A stretch of 56,785 bases of DNA from Crocinitomicaceae bacterium (GCA_023262855.1 JALQYQ010000020.1:1-56785), one strand, 5' to 3'; counted from the stretch's first letter, positions 27,511-36,644 are shown. Notes: a model not told the origin generated them from the sequence alone. Program-made: numbers and translations.

Positions 27511-27540
27511 TTGCAGCGAAGCTTATTTTAACTAAATTCG
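27511..27540 (+). promoter_or_regulatory. candidate promoter of the wzz-wzy pair
   Basis: TTG (27511-27513) and TAAATTCG (27533-27540) are separated by 19 bp. One base departs from TAnnTTTG. The start codon follows 20 nt later. Confidence 0.45.
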
Positions 27541-27560
27541 CACGACAAAAACAAAAACGA

Positions 27561-28556
27561 ATGGCTGAACAATTGCACGAAATTGAAAAAGAGAGACAAA
27601 ATTTATTGATTTTTATCTGGCGCAAGCGCAAAATCTTACTGCTTGTTTCAGGTATCGCAGCAGTGGTTTCTTTAGTGATTTCATTTTTAATTACTCCACA
27701 ATATCGCTCAACAGCAATCGTCTTCCCAGCAGCAACAAGTACCGTTTCGTTCTCTGAACAACGCAATGCAAAAGCAGCAGCAATGGACTTTGGTGAAGAA
27801 GAACAAGCAGAACAATTGGTTCAAATTTTACAATCTTCACGTATTCGTGATAAAATCGTTCAACAGTTCGATTTGATGAAACATTATGAAATCGATCAAA
27901 ATGATGCTAACAAGTATTACAAATTGATGAACGAATATGAAAATCATTTTCAATTTCAACGCACACGTTACGGTTCAATCTCAATTGATGTCTTGGATGA
28001 AGATCCAAAATTGGCAGCTGAAATGGCGAACAAGATTGTAGATTTAATTGATACAGTGAAAAATACAATGGTGGCTGAACGTACGTGGCCAGCTTTCGAA
28101 GTAAACAAACGTAAACGCGATTTGTTGGATCAAGATTTGAAAATTATCTTAGTGCAAATGGACAGTTTAGCCGATTTGGGCGTTGTTTCTTTGGAAGGAC
28201 GAACAAACATGTTTCAAGCCTTCGTAGATGCAAAAAACCAAGAAGATAGAGCGTTCTTGCGCAAACAAATCGATGTGAATTTAAAATACGGAGCTAAATT
28301 CGACGCCTTAGAACAAATCCGTGATGAGAAAATTATCAAATTGGAGAAATTCCTGGATTCATACGAACAAGCAGAATCTGATGCATACGCTGTTTTCAAC
28401 CACAAATTCGTTGTTGAGAAAGCCGTTGTTGCAGATAAGAAAGATAAACCAAAACGTTTGATTTTAATTCTTCTTTCAACGCTTGGTGCTTTCGTTTTCA
28501 TGGTATTCGCCTTGTTAATTTTTGATCGAATTCAAGAGCTGAAGAAAATCGCTTAA
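27561..28556 (+). CDS. Wzz-type chain-length determinant protein
   Basis: This 331-residue protein has two membrane helices at its ends (about 25-46, ILLLVSGIAAVVSLVISFLI, and about 300-322, LILILLSTLGAFVFMVFALLIF). They enclose a long, charged, largely helical periplasmic domain (YRSTAIVFPAATS... onward), the hallmark of Wzz/PCP polysaccharide co-polymerases. No cytoplasmic kinase domain is present, so it is a PCP-1-like protein rather than a BY-kinase. It should set glycan chain length together with the O-antigen polymerase encoded 3 bp downstream. Confidence 0.85.
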   Translation: MAEQLHEIEKERQNLLIFIWRKRKILLLVSGIAAVVSLVISFLITPQYRSTAIVFPAATSTVSFSEQRNAKAAAMDFGEEEQAEQLVQILQSSRIRDKIVQQFDLMKHYEIDQNDANKYYKLMNEYENHFQFQRTRYGSISIDVLDEDPKLAAEMANKIVDLIDTVKNTMVAERTWPAFEVNKRKRDLLDQDLKIILVQMDSLADLGVVSLEGRTNMFQAFVDAKNQEDRAFLRKQIDVNLKYGAKFDALEQIRDEKIIKLEKFLDSYEQAESDAYAVFNHKFVVEKAVVADKKDKPKRLILILLSTLGAFVFMVFALLIFDRIQELKKIA

Positions 28557-28559
28557 TTC

Positions 28560-30002
28560 GTGCAAAACATCAAACAAAATAGTTTATTCCTTCTACTTGG
28601 AATTGCTTACATAGCGCTTTCCAGTTATTTTATCTGGAACGATCAAGGCTATTTGAGTTTATTTCCGTTGGGATTAATTGCAATCTATTTTGCGATTTAC
28701 GAAACAGAATGGACCTTTTTGAGTCTGGCATTTCTTACCCCACTTTCCATCAACATTGAAGAATGGACAGAGAGTTTTGGACTGTTCATTCCTACAGAAC
28801 CAATGCTCTTTGGTTTTATGTTGTTGTTTCTCTTGATGCAGCTAAAAAAACCTATTCTCGATAAACGCATTTGGAACAATTACATCATTTGGGCTGTTAC
28901 GTTTTACATTGCTTGGGCGTGTGTCACAGCGATTACAAGTACGCATCCTTTGGCCTCGTTCAAGTTTATTCTTGCGCGACTTTGGTTCATTATTCCTGTG
29001 CTCTTTTTTGGAACGTATATCTTTAAAGAACGCCGCAACATTCGCATTTTCTTATGGTTATTTGTCATTGGAATGGTGATCGCGATTTTGTACACGCTCG
29101 TTGTGCATGCGAGTTACGGTTTTGGCGAAAAAGAAGGACATTGGGTAATGTGGCCTTTCTTCAAGGATCATACGATTTACGGGGCAATTGTCGCGCTAGT
29201 GGTTCCACTCATTTTTGGTTTGTACTGGTCACGAAAATACAATCCTTTGTTTCAAGCAATTATTTTAGGCTTTATCGGAATCATTTTACTTGGTTTATTC
29301 TTTTCCTACACGCGTGCGGCTTGGCTGAGTATTTTTGCGGCAGTTGGCGTTTGGGGATTGATTCGTTTCAAGATTAAATTTCGCTGGGTTGCTAGTTTCA
29401 CAGCTGTTTTAGGGATTCTCTTGTTCTTTTCGTGGGATGCGATTCAAATGGAAATGGCGAAAAACGATGCTGAGCATACCACTGAAGAATTTGGTGAACG
29501 CTTGCAATCTGCAACGAACGTAACTACAGATGCTTCCAACTTGGAACGCATTAATCGTTGGACCTGCGCCATTGACATGTACAAAGAGCGACCAGTTTTT
29601 GGTTTTGGGCCAGGAACCTATGCTTTCGAATATGCTCGTTTTCAGCATCCAGAGAATTTAACGATCATTTCCACCAACTTTGGAAATTTAGGAAATGCGC
29701 ACAGCGAATACTTAGGTCCATTGGCAGAAATGGGAACCATTGGCTTTTTAGCGATGTTGTTAATTGTTGCTGCGATTTTCTACAAAAGCATCACCTTGTA
29801 CATTCGTTGGCCAAAAGAAGATACTGAAATGCGCACTTTGATTCTCGCAATGATTTTATCCTTGGTAACGTATTTCGTTCACGGTGTATTGAACAATTTC
29901 TTAGATACTGACAAAGCCGCGGTTCCAATCTGGGGAATGTGCGCGATGTTTATTGCTTTGGAAATGTCGTTGGAGAAGAAGGCCCTTTCAAATCAAGCGT
30001 GA
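28560..30002 (+). CDS. O-antigen ligase/polymerase family protein (Wzy_C)
   Basis: This 480-residue protein with a GTG start has about ten or more membrane helices and a long extracytoplasmic loop in the C-terminal half (FGERLQSATNVTTDASNLERINRW...RPVFGFGPGTY...NAHSEYLGPLAEMGTIGFLAML). This loop carries the conserved R-W, G-x-G and H-S-x-x-L-x-x-L-x-x-x-G signatures of the Wzy_C/WaaL family. It either polymerises repeat units or ligates the polymer. Sequence alone does not decide. It follows the Wzz-like gene by 3 bp, which fits a polymerase role. Confidence 0.85.
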   Translation: MQNIKQNSLFLLLGIAYIALSSYFIWNDQGYLSLFPLGLIAIYFAIYETEWTFLSLAFLTPLSINIEEWTESFGLFIPTEPMLFGFMLLFLLMQLKKPILDKRIWNNYIIWAVTFYIAWACVTAITSTHPLASFKFILARLWFIIPVLFFGTYIFKERRNIRIFLWLFVIGMVIAILYTLVVHASYGFGEKEGHWVMWPFFKDHTIYGAIVALVVPLIFGLYWSRKYNPLFQAIILGFIGIILLGLFFSYTRAAWLSIFAAVGVWGLIRFKIKFRWVASFTAVLGILLFFSWDAIQMEMAKNDAEHTTEEFGERLQSATNVTTDASNLERINRWTCAIDMYKERPVFGFGPGTYAFEYARFQHPENLTIISTNFGNLGNAHSEYLGPLAEMGTIGFLAMLLIVAAIFYKSITLYIRWPKEDTEMRTLILAMILSLVTYFVHGVLNNFLDTDKAAVPIWGMCAMFIALEMSLEKKALSNQA

Positions 30003-30040
30003 TTATCTATATTACTTTAGAAACCATAAAAGTTATTAAT

Positions 30041-30109
30041 CATTGCTTTGCGTCCTTCTTTTCTTTGCGTTGAATATTTTTTAACGCAAAGGCGCGAAGA
30101 GCGCAAAGG
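30041..30109 (+). repeat. 69-bp direct repeat, copy 1, internally a long hairpin
   Basis: This copy is identical to 30621-30689 except for one base (A at 30088). Internally, 27-nt arms 30045-30071 and 30083-30109 match at 20 of 27 positions around an 11-nt AT loop. The inner 9 bp CTTTGCGTT/AACGCAAAG are perfect. TTATTAA (30033-30039) and TTAATAA (30110-30116) extend the pairing outward. Confidence 0.9.
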
Positions 30110-30155
30110 TTAATAATACATTTTGTGTTTAAACTATCCGTTCGATTTATGCAAA

Positions 30156-30533
30156 TTATATATTGTTTACAATTCGTTTTAATCCATCAACAAGTTTCAC
30201 TTCATTGAAGTTAATAAGTAAACCGAGCTTTTTATCCGATAATTTAAGATAAGTCATTAATTGAGCAACATGGATTGGTTGAATTTCTTTCACAGATTTA
30301 AGTTCAATGATCACTTTGTTTTCAACTAATAGATCAATTTTATATCCAACTTCAAGATTTATGTGTTTGTATTCTATCGGTAATTCAACTTGTCTTTCTA
30401 CGTATATTCCTTTTTCTTCAAGTTCATACAAAAGGCAATTTTCGTAAACAGATTCCAACAATCCAGGACCAAGTGTTCGATGTACTTCAATTGCACAACC
30501 AATAATTAAATTCGATAATTCATTTTCATTCAT
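30156..30533 (-). CDS. GxxExxY protein (PD-(D/E)XK nuclease-like fold)
   Basis: I use the ATG at 30531-30533 (125 residues), where family members begin (MNENELSNLIIGCAIEVHRTLGPGL); ten upstream in-frame residues look spurious. The name-giving motif is G24-L-L-E27-S-V-Y30. The pattern Y-K-I-D67-L-L-V...I-I-E77-L-K79 matches the D...ExK catalytic core of the PD-(D/E)XK nuclease superfamily, to which this family (PDDEXK_3) is assigned. The biological function is unknown. The gene sits centrally between two almost identical 69-bp repeats in the same orientation, unlike any other gene in the window. Confidence 0.9.
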   Translation of the reverse strand: MNENELSNLIIGCAIEVHRTLGPGLLESVYENCLLYELEEKGIYVERQVELPIEYKHINLEVGYKIDLLVENKVIIELKSVKEIQPIHVAQLMTYLKLSDKKLGLLINFNEVKLVDGLKRIVNNI

Positions 30534-30823
30534 AGTAGTCAGTAAGTTTAATTTAAAAAGCACTTAATAGTTAATTCTACTTTAAGTTAGTTAAAATATT
30601 TTTCAAAAGTCCTTTTTTACCATTGCTTTGCGTCCTTCTTTTCTTTGCGTTGAATATTTTTTAACGCTAAGGCGCGAAGAGCGCAAAGGCTTGTTGAAAT
30701 ATTATTGAAAATGGGTTCAAAGAAGTTAGCAATTTCATTCAACACTTAATTCAATTATCCCAACGAATTTGAATTAAACTATTTTCACTACATTTATTCC
30801 AAGAAATCAGCTCAACCGATTCA
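30534..30823. other. intergenic region holding repeat copy 2
   Basis: These 290 bp lie between the GxxExxY start and the T9SS protein. They contain the second 69-bp repeat (30621-30689). The rest is AT-rich with no clear promoter or other element. Confidence 0.5.
30621..30689 (+). repeat. 69-bp direct repeat, copy 2
   Basis: Same orientation as copy 1 and displaced by exactly 580 bp. The only difference is T at 30668, which breaks one pair of the inner CTTTGCGTT/AACGCAAAG stem. Identity with copy 1 stops sharply at both ends. Confidence 0.9.
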
Positions 30824-31828
30824 ATGGCAATACAGCAAACCTTCATGCATTTTCATAGACTTTTCTGTCTTTCTACTTTGCTTTTCCTTGCTCGTTTTGG
30901 TAATGCGCAAGAGAATTTGATTAAAAATCCTTCTTTTGAAATTCATTCTCAAACACCGTTATCATTAGGTCATTACAATTTTTGTACGGATAATTGGAAT
31001 CCTTATATTTTCTCATCCGATTATTATTCAACTGAAATACCCTCAACATGTTCTAATTTTATTCCAAATAATAATTTTGGGAATCAGATATGTAATGATG
31101 GAGAATATTATGTTGGAATTTCATTAAATGGCTGGAATTATTTTAATAGCAATTATCAACCATTTAGATCAGATTTTGTTGGTGGAATTTTATCACAAGA
31201 ATTGCAAAAAAATAAAGTTTATCAATTCCAATTTTTTATAAGTAAAGCAGAAAAAGGTATTTTCAAAACGAATGCTATCGATTTGATTTTAACCTATGAC
31301 ACTCTTGTTGACGTTAACAATTATACCCCATTTGGATATAAGATTTGGTCTGAACAAATCCCTATGGAAGATACAGTCAATTGGATAAAAATCACTACCT
31401 GCTTCAAAGCCAAAGGAAATGAAAAAGCTTTTGCAATTGGAAATTTTCACAGCGAATCAGAAGTTATAAAAATTGTTGCATACGATTCAACTACTTCTGG
31501 TGAAATAGATTACCGTTATCTAGACAATTTTTCACTTATTGAATGCCCGAGTTGCTGCCCTGATCAATTTGAAGATGAACCATTAGTGTTTGTTTATTCA
31601 AATCCTTCTACTTTTGGTAACCCAGGAAGTTTGGAATTATGGTTACATCCGAATACTACTGGTATACTAGAGCTATATGATGAAGTAGGTAGATTGGTTG
31701 CCAAAGAAACTTACTCAAACTTTCAAAACATATTCTCACTTGCGTGTTTTGCAAAGGGAATGTATCAGTATGTTTATCAAACAAGTGATGGATTAATTGA
31801 ATCTGGAAAAGTGATGGTGGTGGAGTAG
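30824..31828 (+). CDS. T9SS-secreted protein with NPSFE-type beta-sandwich
   Basis: This 334-residue protein has a signal peptide ending FGNAQ (about residue 28; the ATG at 30845 would also work). The mature protein begins ENLIKNPSFE, the opening of a beta-sandwich module common in Bacteroidota surface proteins, and continues with carbohydrate-binding-like sequence to about residue 235 (RYLDNFSLIECPSCCPD). The last about 80 residues (SLELWLHPNTTGILELYDEVGRLVAKE, then K-G-M-Y-Q-Y-V-Y) form a T9SS type A-like sorting domain. The role is probably surface binding. The gene stands alone. Confidence 0.75.
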   Translation: MAIQQTFMHFHRLFCLSTLLFLARFGNAQENLIKNPSFEIHSQTPLSLGHYNFCTDNWNPYIFSSDYYSTEIPSTCSNFIPNNNFGNQICNDGEYYVGISLNGWNYFNSNYQPFRSDFVGGILSQELQKNKVYQFQFFISKAEKGIFKTNAIDLILTYDTLVDVNNYTPFGYKIWSEQIPMEDTVNWIKITTCFKAKGNEKAFAIGNFHSESEVIKIVAYDSTTSGEIDYRYLDNFSLIECPSCCPDQFEDEPLVFVYSNPSTFGNPGSLELWLHPNTTGILELYDEVGRLVAKETYSNFQNIFSLACFAKGMYQYVYQTSDGLIESGKVMVVE

Positions 31829-31856
31829 TATTTTGCCACAGAAAATGTAAATTAAC

Positions 31857-32810
31857 CTATAAATCCGTGTCTTTTCCTGTCACCAATTGAAATGTAACTG
31901 GTAAATGATCTGAAAATTTGGTGCGGAAATCATCATGCACATACGGTTCCAATTGATACGTTCCTGCAGGCACCAATTTCAAAATCTGCGCTTTTAAATC
32001 AACTACTTTAAAGGAATTCTTTACTAAATCTTCCGTTGAATAACTCGAGTAAAAAACGTGGTCGTACGGTTCACCTTTTGCGACATCGCCGTATTGTAAC
32101 GAATTCGTTGAAATACAAGCTTCGTTCAAACTTATAATGTGCTTCGTTTTGTAATCGACAAATTCTTTTTGGTCGTAAATGTTGCAATCACCCAAGACAT
32201 AAAAATCTTTATTGGATTCTTTCACAGTTGTCATCCAGGAAACCAAGGCATCCAATTCCGTCTTACGTGCGACTACATCCGTTTTTCCATCATCTGGATG
32301 CAAATGCACAGAAACTAAAGTGAAATTCGATTTTCCATGTACGGATTTGAATGGAAAAGCATAGGGAACACGATCAAACGTTGCATTTGCGACCAATGGC
32401 TGAGAAACGAATCCATGACAACGAACAGTATCAGGAAGTACTTTTTCCTTTTTGTAAAACACAATCCACCATTCACTGGCGGTTGTTGGGGTGTGATTTT
32501 TCGTTGGACCCGTATCTTCTTCTGATATCCAATAAGAGAATCCGCGTTTCGTCATTTCTGCAACGAATTCACCACTTTCTTTATCGGCTTTGTAAGGCGT
32601 TCCATCTGGATAAAAACCATCCACTGGCGCAGCAACCATTTCTTGCACAACAACAATATCATTGTTTTTCACTACATCCGCCAAAACTGCATTTTCACGA
32701 GTTTGAAAATGTCCCAAGAATTGAATGTTGAATGAACAAATCTTCAAAGTATCTTGCGCGAAACCCTGAAAAAAAGTGGTAACAAAAATAAAGAAAGCGA
32801 GTTTTTTCAT
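31857..32810 (-). CDS. exported endonuclease/exonuclease/phosphatase family protein
   Basis: This 317-residue protein has a signal peptide (residues 1-18, ending FQGFA). It shows the EEP (DNase I-like) fold motifs: C-S-F-N-I-Q near the N-terminus, V-V-V-Q-E-M (metal-binding Glu), a His in L-V-S-V-H-L-H-P, V-L-G-D-C-N (the GDxN motif) and the C-terminal S-D-H-L-P-V catalytic pair. It is probably a periplasmic or secreted nuclease. A phosphodiesterase on another substrate remains possible. It starts 4 bp after the EnvC-like gene in the same strand group. Confidence 0.85.
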   Translation of the reverse strand: MKKLAFFIFVTTFFQGFAQDTLKICSFNIQFLGHFQTRENAVLADVVKNNDIVVVQEMVAAPVDGFYPDGTPYKADKESGEFVAEMTKRGFSYWISEEDTGPTKNHTPTTASEWWIVFYKKEKVLPDTVRCHGFVSQPLVANATFDRVPYAFPFKSVHGKSNFTLVSVHLHPDDGKTDVVARKTELDALVSWMTTVKESNKDFYVLGDCNIYDQKEFVDYKTKHIISLNEACISTNSLQYGDVAKGEPYDHVFYSSYSTEDLVKNSFKVVDLKAQILKLVPAGTYQLEPYVHDDFRTKFSDHLPVTFQLVTGKDTDL

Positions 32811-32814
32811 GCGC

Positions 32815-34134
32815 CTAATGCGTTACCCAAAGCGATGGATTTAAACATTGTACAGCCGTTCCAACAACTTGATGGATTTCGAAATGCGCCACAGAAGTTG
32901 AACTTCCATCTTTCACCAATAAGGATCCAATGGATTGTTTTGTCGTGACTTTCGTTCCGGCTTTCACATACGTATCTTGTAAATTACTGTAAACTGTACG
33001 GTAATTTCCATGCTTGATTATCACAACTTTTCCAGCTCCAGGAATGTTCAATACACTCGTTACTTCGCCTTCAAATACTGCTCTTACTTGTGCGTTTTTC
33101 GGTGCACTGATGTCGATTCCATTGTTATTCGTGAAGACATTGTCCAAAGTTGGATGCGGGTTTTTTCCAAATCCTTCTGTAATTGATCCTTTGTCAACTG
33201 GCCAAGGTAATTTTCCTTTGTTTCCTTCAAAACTTTTGCTCAACGCTGCAGATTCCTTTGTTTCAGTAAAGGCTACTTCTTTCTTTTCTGTCGTAGGTGT
33301 TGTTGTCGAACCACCAGCAGGTTTTGTTCCAGAACCACTGGTTGTAGTTGAAGCACTTGCTTTTTTCTTCGCAGCGGCTTCATCTTTCACACGTTTTGCT
33401 TCAGCAGCGGCAATTTCCTTTTGAATCGCAGCGTTAATTTTTTGCTTCAAGACTTCTTTTTTCTTCTCGTCTTCACGCAATTGCGCCAACAATTTGGTTT
33501 CTTCTTGTTTGAACTTCTTGTAAACCTTTTCTTGTTTTTGCTTATCCTTTTCAATGGCTTCCTTTTCTTTCTTTTTCTCCATCAAGATTTGCATTTTGTA
33601 TTGCTTTTCTTGTTCGATGGAAGAAATTTCTTTTTTAATTAAACCTTGGTGCTGACGAATAATCAAGAATTGTTTTTGTTGAATATCTGCAACTCGTTCC
33701 AAGTAATTCCCTCGTTTTATTGCCTGATTATAATTGTTCGATGCGAAAATAAACATCAAACGACCGAATTTATTGCGGTGCTTATAGGCATAAATTAGCA
33801 TCGCTTTGTATTGTTCTTTTAAACGTGTTAATTTTTCTTGTAAGTTCTTGATTTCACTTCCTTTTTCAATCACTTTCATTTCAGCGCCACGCACTTGATT
33901 ATCGAAGTTGTTCACCAATTCTTCACGGAATTTGATTTGATTATCAATCAAACGCAATTCATTCAGCGACGTTTCAGTGTTCTTTTTCGATTTATCTAAA
34001 AGTGATTTCGTGTTGTTGATTTTCTTCTCAAGGCGCGATTGTTCTGTTTTCAATTTTTCGCTCGCAGCTTGTCCGAACACAATAGTGCTCGATAAGAAAC
34101 CAAAGACTAAAACAAATTTACTTACACATTTCAT
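32815..34134 (-). CDS. EnvC-like murein hydrolase activator
   Basis: This is a 439-residue protein. It has a signal peptide (to about residue 22, IVFGQ), then a long coiled coil (about 23-250) very rich in K, E and Q. A low-complexity S/T/G linker leads to a C-terminal LytM/M23 domain (NGIDISAPKNAQVRAVFEGEV...IKHGNYRTVYSNL). The zinc ligands of active M23 peptidases are missing: the usual HxxxD His is Asn (N-N-N-G-I-D), and the HxH pair reads Y-S-N-L, leaving only A-H-F-E-I. It is therefore likely a non-catalytic activator of amidases at division sites, as EnvC is. It overlaps the DUF4292 gene by 17 bp. Confidence 0.85.
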   Translation of the reverse strand: MKCVSKFVLVFGFLSSTIVFGQAASEKLKTEQSRLEKKINNTKSLLDKSKKNTETSLNELRLIDNQIKFREELVNNFDNQVRGAEMKVIEKGSEIKNLQEKLTRLKEQYKAMLIYAYKHRNKFGRLMFIFASNNYNQAIKRGNYLERVADIQQKQFLIIRQHQGLIKKEISSIEQEKQYKMQILMEKKKEKEAIEKDKQKQEKVYKKFKQEETKLLAQLREDEKKKEVLKQKINAAIQKEIAAAEAKRVKDEAAAKKKASASTTTSGSGTKPAGGSTTTPTTEKKEVAFTETKESAALSKSFEGNKGKLPWPVDKGSITEGFGKNPHPTLDNVFTNNNGIDISAPKNAQVRAVFEGEVTSVLNIPGAGKVVIIKHGNYRTVYSNLQDTYVKAGTKVTTKQSIGSLLVKDGSSTSVAHFEIHQVVGTAVQCLNPSLWVTH

Positions 34135-34948
34135 AACCTTCCGGAATTACGAGAAACAATGGTTGCGGTTGATTAATTTCCGCTTTGTCGTAGCTCATTT
34201 CAATACGCATCACATTTTTAGGTGATGTTATAACGATCATAACGTCTTTTGGCACATTGTAGTTTTCGACCATTTCACGTGTCAAATAATCCACTTGAAT
34301 TGTTGTACCATCTTCAGGACTTTCAATGTTCATGGCTTTCAATCCATGTCCGTCATTCGTTAGATAATATTTAATAATGATGTCATCTTTCTCATCCTGA
34401 CGATCTGCTCGCTCAGGTCGATCGCCGCGACGCGTTGCTTTCTTTTTGTGAGAAGAAATGATGTAATTGTAAGGATCGTGAATTTGGAAATACTTTTGTG
34501 TTGTATCGTAATCCAATGGCATTCCAAGCACCAATTCTTCCAAGTTGCGGTAATTGAAATCGATTCCAAAATTTTCCTTGATGTATCCCAAACTTTGCAT
34601 GATGTAACACTTGTCTTTTTTATTGACAATTTTCACCGTGTCTTGGGTAATAATCGAATTAACAATTGGAATTTTTGCATACGTAATCAAGGTGTTGATT
34701 GCGCTATCTTTCACCATTCGAATCGATGTTTTGAAATTGATATTGCGTGTCGTATCTGAGAAATTGGTCGAAATCTTTGTATAGAAAAAGTCCGGTTTAC
34801 GGTGCGACAAACTATCCATCACCTCCATTAATTCAACCGTTTTCTTACGCGGTAATTTTTCCTGTTGGGTATCCGTCAATTGTTTTGCACACGAAAACAA
34901 AAAGAGCATTGACACCGCAAGGCTAAATAAATTAATAGTTCGGATCAT
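34118..34948 (-). CDS. DUF4292 lipoprotein
   Basis: The start at ATG 34946-34948 (276 residues) gives a lipoprotein signal (MIRTINLFSLAVSMLFLFSC). The family is DUF4292, found in Bacteroidota. It has a beta-rich body with a LolA/LolB-like flavour (FKTSIRMVKDSAINTLITYAKIPIVNSIITQDTVKIVNKKDKCYIMQSLGYI). The function is not established. The LolA/B-like look would fit handling of lipids or lipoproteins in the periplasm (inference). The 17-bp overlaps with both the upstream TPR gene and the downstream EnvC gene indicate obligate co-expression. Confidence 0.82.
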   Translation of the reverse strand: MIRTINLFSLAVSMLFLFSCAKQLTDTQQEKLPRKKTVELMEVMDSLSHRKPDFFYTKISTNFSDTTRNINFKTSIRMVKDSAINTLITYAKIPIVNSIITQDTVKIVNKKDKCYIMQSLGYIKENFGIDFNYRNLEELVLGMPLDYDTTQKYFQIHDPYNYIISSHKKKATRRGDRPERADRQDEKDDIIIKYYLTNDGHGLKAMNIESPEDGTTIQVDYLTREMVENYNVPKDVMIVITSPKNVMRIEMSYDKAEINQPQPLFLVIPEGYEMCK

Positions 34949-36644
34949 AGTACTCTTTCTTTTCAATTTTTTTATCAAGGTTCTTATTTGTTGAGCCTAA
35001 TTCTTTTGCTTTCAACCAAAATTCAAGGGCTTTATCCTTGTTTCCTGTTTTAAAATAGGCATCACCCATGTGTTCAACGACAATTTTGTCAGAAGGTTGT
35101 GATTTATATGCTTTTTCGAACAAAATCAATGCATCTGCATACTTCCCTTGTTGGAAAAGAATAAATCCTTTCGTATCAACAAAATGAGCAGTTTCACCAG
35201 AACCAACGATTGATTCTATCAATTCTAAAGCGTGATTAAGGTCAATTTTTGCTAAGGCTAAACGATACGCATAGTTGTTTCGCAACAAACTAGAGGCAGG
35301 ATCAAGCACTAAAGCTTTCTCATAATTTTCCTTCCCATGATCGTTGTTTTTTTGGTAGAAATAAGCTTCACCTAATTGACCATACATTTCTGCTTCCATT
35401 GCTTTATCATTGGCCACAAGATCTTTTCCAGCTTCAAGAATAGCAATCGCATCTTCGTAGCGTTTTGTTTGCACTGCACCTACTCCATTCAACAAGTAAA
35501 CTGTTGCAATTGATGGGAAATACTCCAAGCATTCTTTACTATCTTGATACAACTCTTCAAACTTCGCATCTTGGTATTCCATGATTAAAATCTGGTTCCA
35601 AATCGGGTATTGTTTTTTGTCGTATTTAATAGCCTCTTTATAAGAAATCAAGGCTTCTTCCTCTTTTTCTGCGCGCAACATATAATCACCACGAATGGAA
35701 TGTGCTTTTGCTTCTTCAGGATGTTGTTGAACAACTAAATCTACCAACTCGAATACCTCAGGATCGATTTTGTAGCTCGTTTCGTGAATGTTAATCAAAA
35801 TTTTCATCTTGGTATCAATATCAACATCCTCGCAAACAAAGGCTTTTTTCAATTCAGCATACGCTTCCTTCTGTTTCTTTTGTTGACGGTAAATATCAGC
35901 CATTGCCAAATGCGCACGTCCATTTTCAGGTGAAGCAAGTGTCAATTTTTCTAGCATTTCAATCGCCTTTTTTTCTTGACCAGTTTGGAAATAATAATCA
36001 ACCAAAGTTGCTAATAAGTTTGGATCTTCTGGGAACTGTTTACGTACCTCTTCGATTTCCTGGATTCCTTTTTCAGCTTGTTTAATTTGAACGTATAAAT
36101 TGAATTTTTGAATCGTTAAATCAGGATGTTTTCCAATTTGATCTTCCGTTCGATCCAATGCTTTGATCGCTTCAGCCGTTTTACCTTCCTTCATCAAACA
36201 TTCTGCGTAACCGTATAACCATTCAACATTTCGCGGTTCATTTTTTACTAATTTCTCAAAGTTTTTAAGCGATTCAGCATAATTTCCGCGCTCGAAATAC
36301 ATGTAGGCCAATTCCTGTGTATACCAAATGTTTTTCGGGTCAAGTTGTGCTGCTTTTTGAATATATTCAGCTGATTTTGTTTGATTGTCTTTCATTAAGT
36401 ACAATTCCGACAAGGCATAATAAACGGCATCATCGTTTTGCTTGATCAACAAACATGCTTCAAATTGTGCAATTGCTTCTGTTATTTGACCACGAGCTTT
36501 CAAACGAACACCTTCGTGGAACTTTTCGATGTACGGATAATCAGCCGCAGAAAAGACATGGTCGTCTTTCTTTGCATTTTTGGTAGACTTACACGCCACC
36601 AACGTCAAGCAGGAAACAACAGCTATAAACCTTATTAATCTCAT
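34932..36644 (-). CDS. TPR-repeat lipoprotein
   Basis: This 570-residue protein has a lipoprotein signal (MRLIRFIAVVSCLTLVAC) followed by about 14-15 tetratricopeptide repeats covering almost the entire chain. An example is the motif Y.ALSELYL.K..., A..Y...A..LDP.N, around residues 60-100. TPR solenoids are protein-binding scaffolds. It is probably periplasmic and membrane-anchored. Its start overlaps the nucleotidyltransferase gene by 4 bp, and its end overlaps DUF4292 by 17 bp. The order nucleotidyltransferase, TPR, DUF4292, EnvC is, to my knowledge, conserved in many Bacteroidota, which suggests a shared role in envelope or peptidoglycan assembly. Confidence 0.88.
   Translation of the reverse strand: MRLIRFIAVVSCLTLVACKSTKNAKKDDHVFSAADYPYIEKFHEGVRLKARGQITEAIAQFEACLLIKQNDDAVYYALSELYLMKDNQTKSAEYIQKAAQLDPKNIWYTQELAYMYFERGNYAESLKNFEKLVKNEPRNVEWLYGYAECLMKEGKTAEAIKALDRTEDQIGKHPDLTIQKFNLYVQIKQAEKGIQEIEEVRKQFPEDPNLLATLVDYYFQTGQEKKAIEMLEKLTLASPENGRAHLAMADIYRQQKKQKEAYAELKKAFVCEDVDIDTKMKILINIHETSYKIDPEVFELVDLVVQQHPEEAKAHSIRGDYMLRAEKEEEALISYKEAIKYDKKQYPIWNQILIMEYQDAKFEELYQDSKECLEYFPSIATVYLLNGVGAVQTKRYEDAIAILEAGKDLVANDKAMEAEMYGQLGEAYFYQKNNDHGKENYEKALVLDPASSLLRNNYAYRLALAKIDLNHALELIESIVGSGETAHFVDTKGFILFQQGKYADALILFEKAYKSQPSDKIVVEHMGDAYFKTGNKDKALEFWLKAKELGSTNKNLDKKIEKKEYYDPNY

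Noticed and set aside
30033..30116. Target-site duplication around repeat copy 1
   Set aside because: TTATTAA and TTAATAA flanking copy 1 are inverted, not direct, and are absent around copy 2; they extend the hairpin and are not a transposition scar.
32815..34134. Annotation as an active M23 peptidase
   Set aside because: The zinc-binding histidines are replaced, so EnvC-type activator is the better description.
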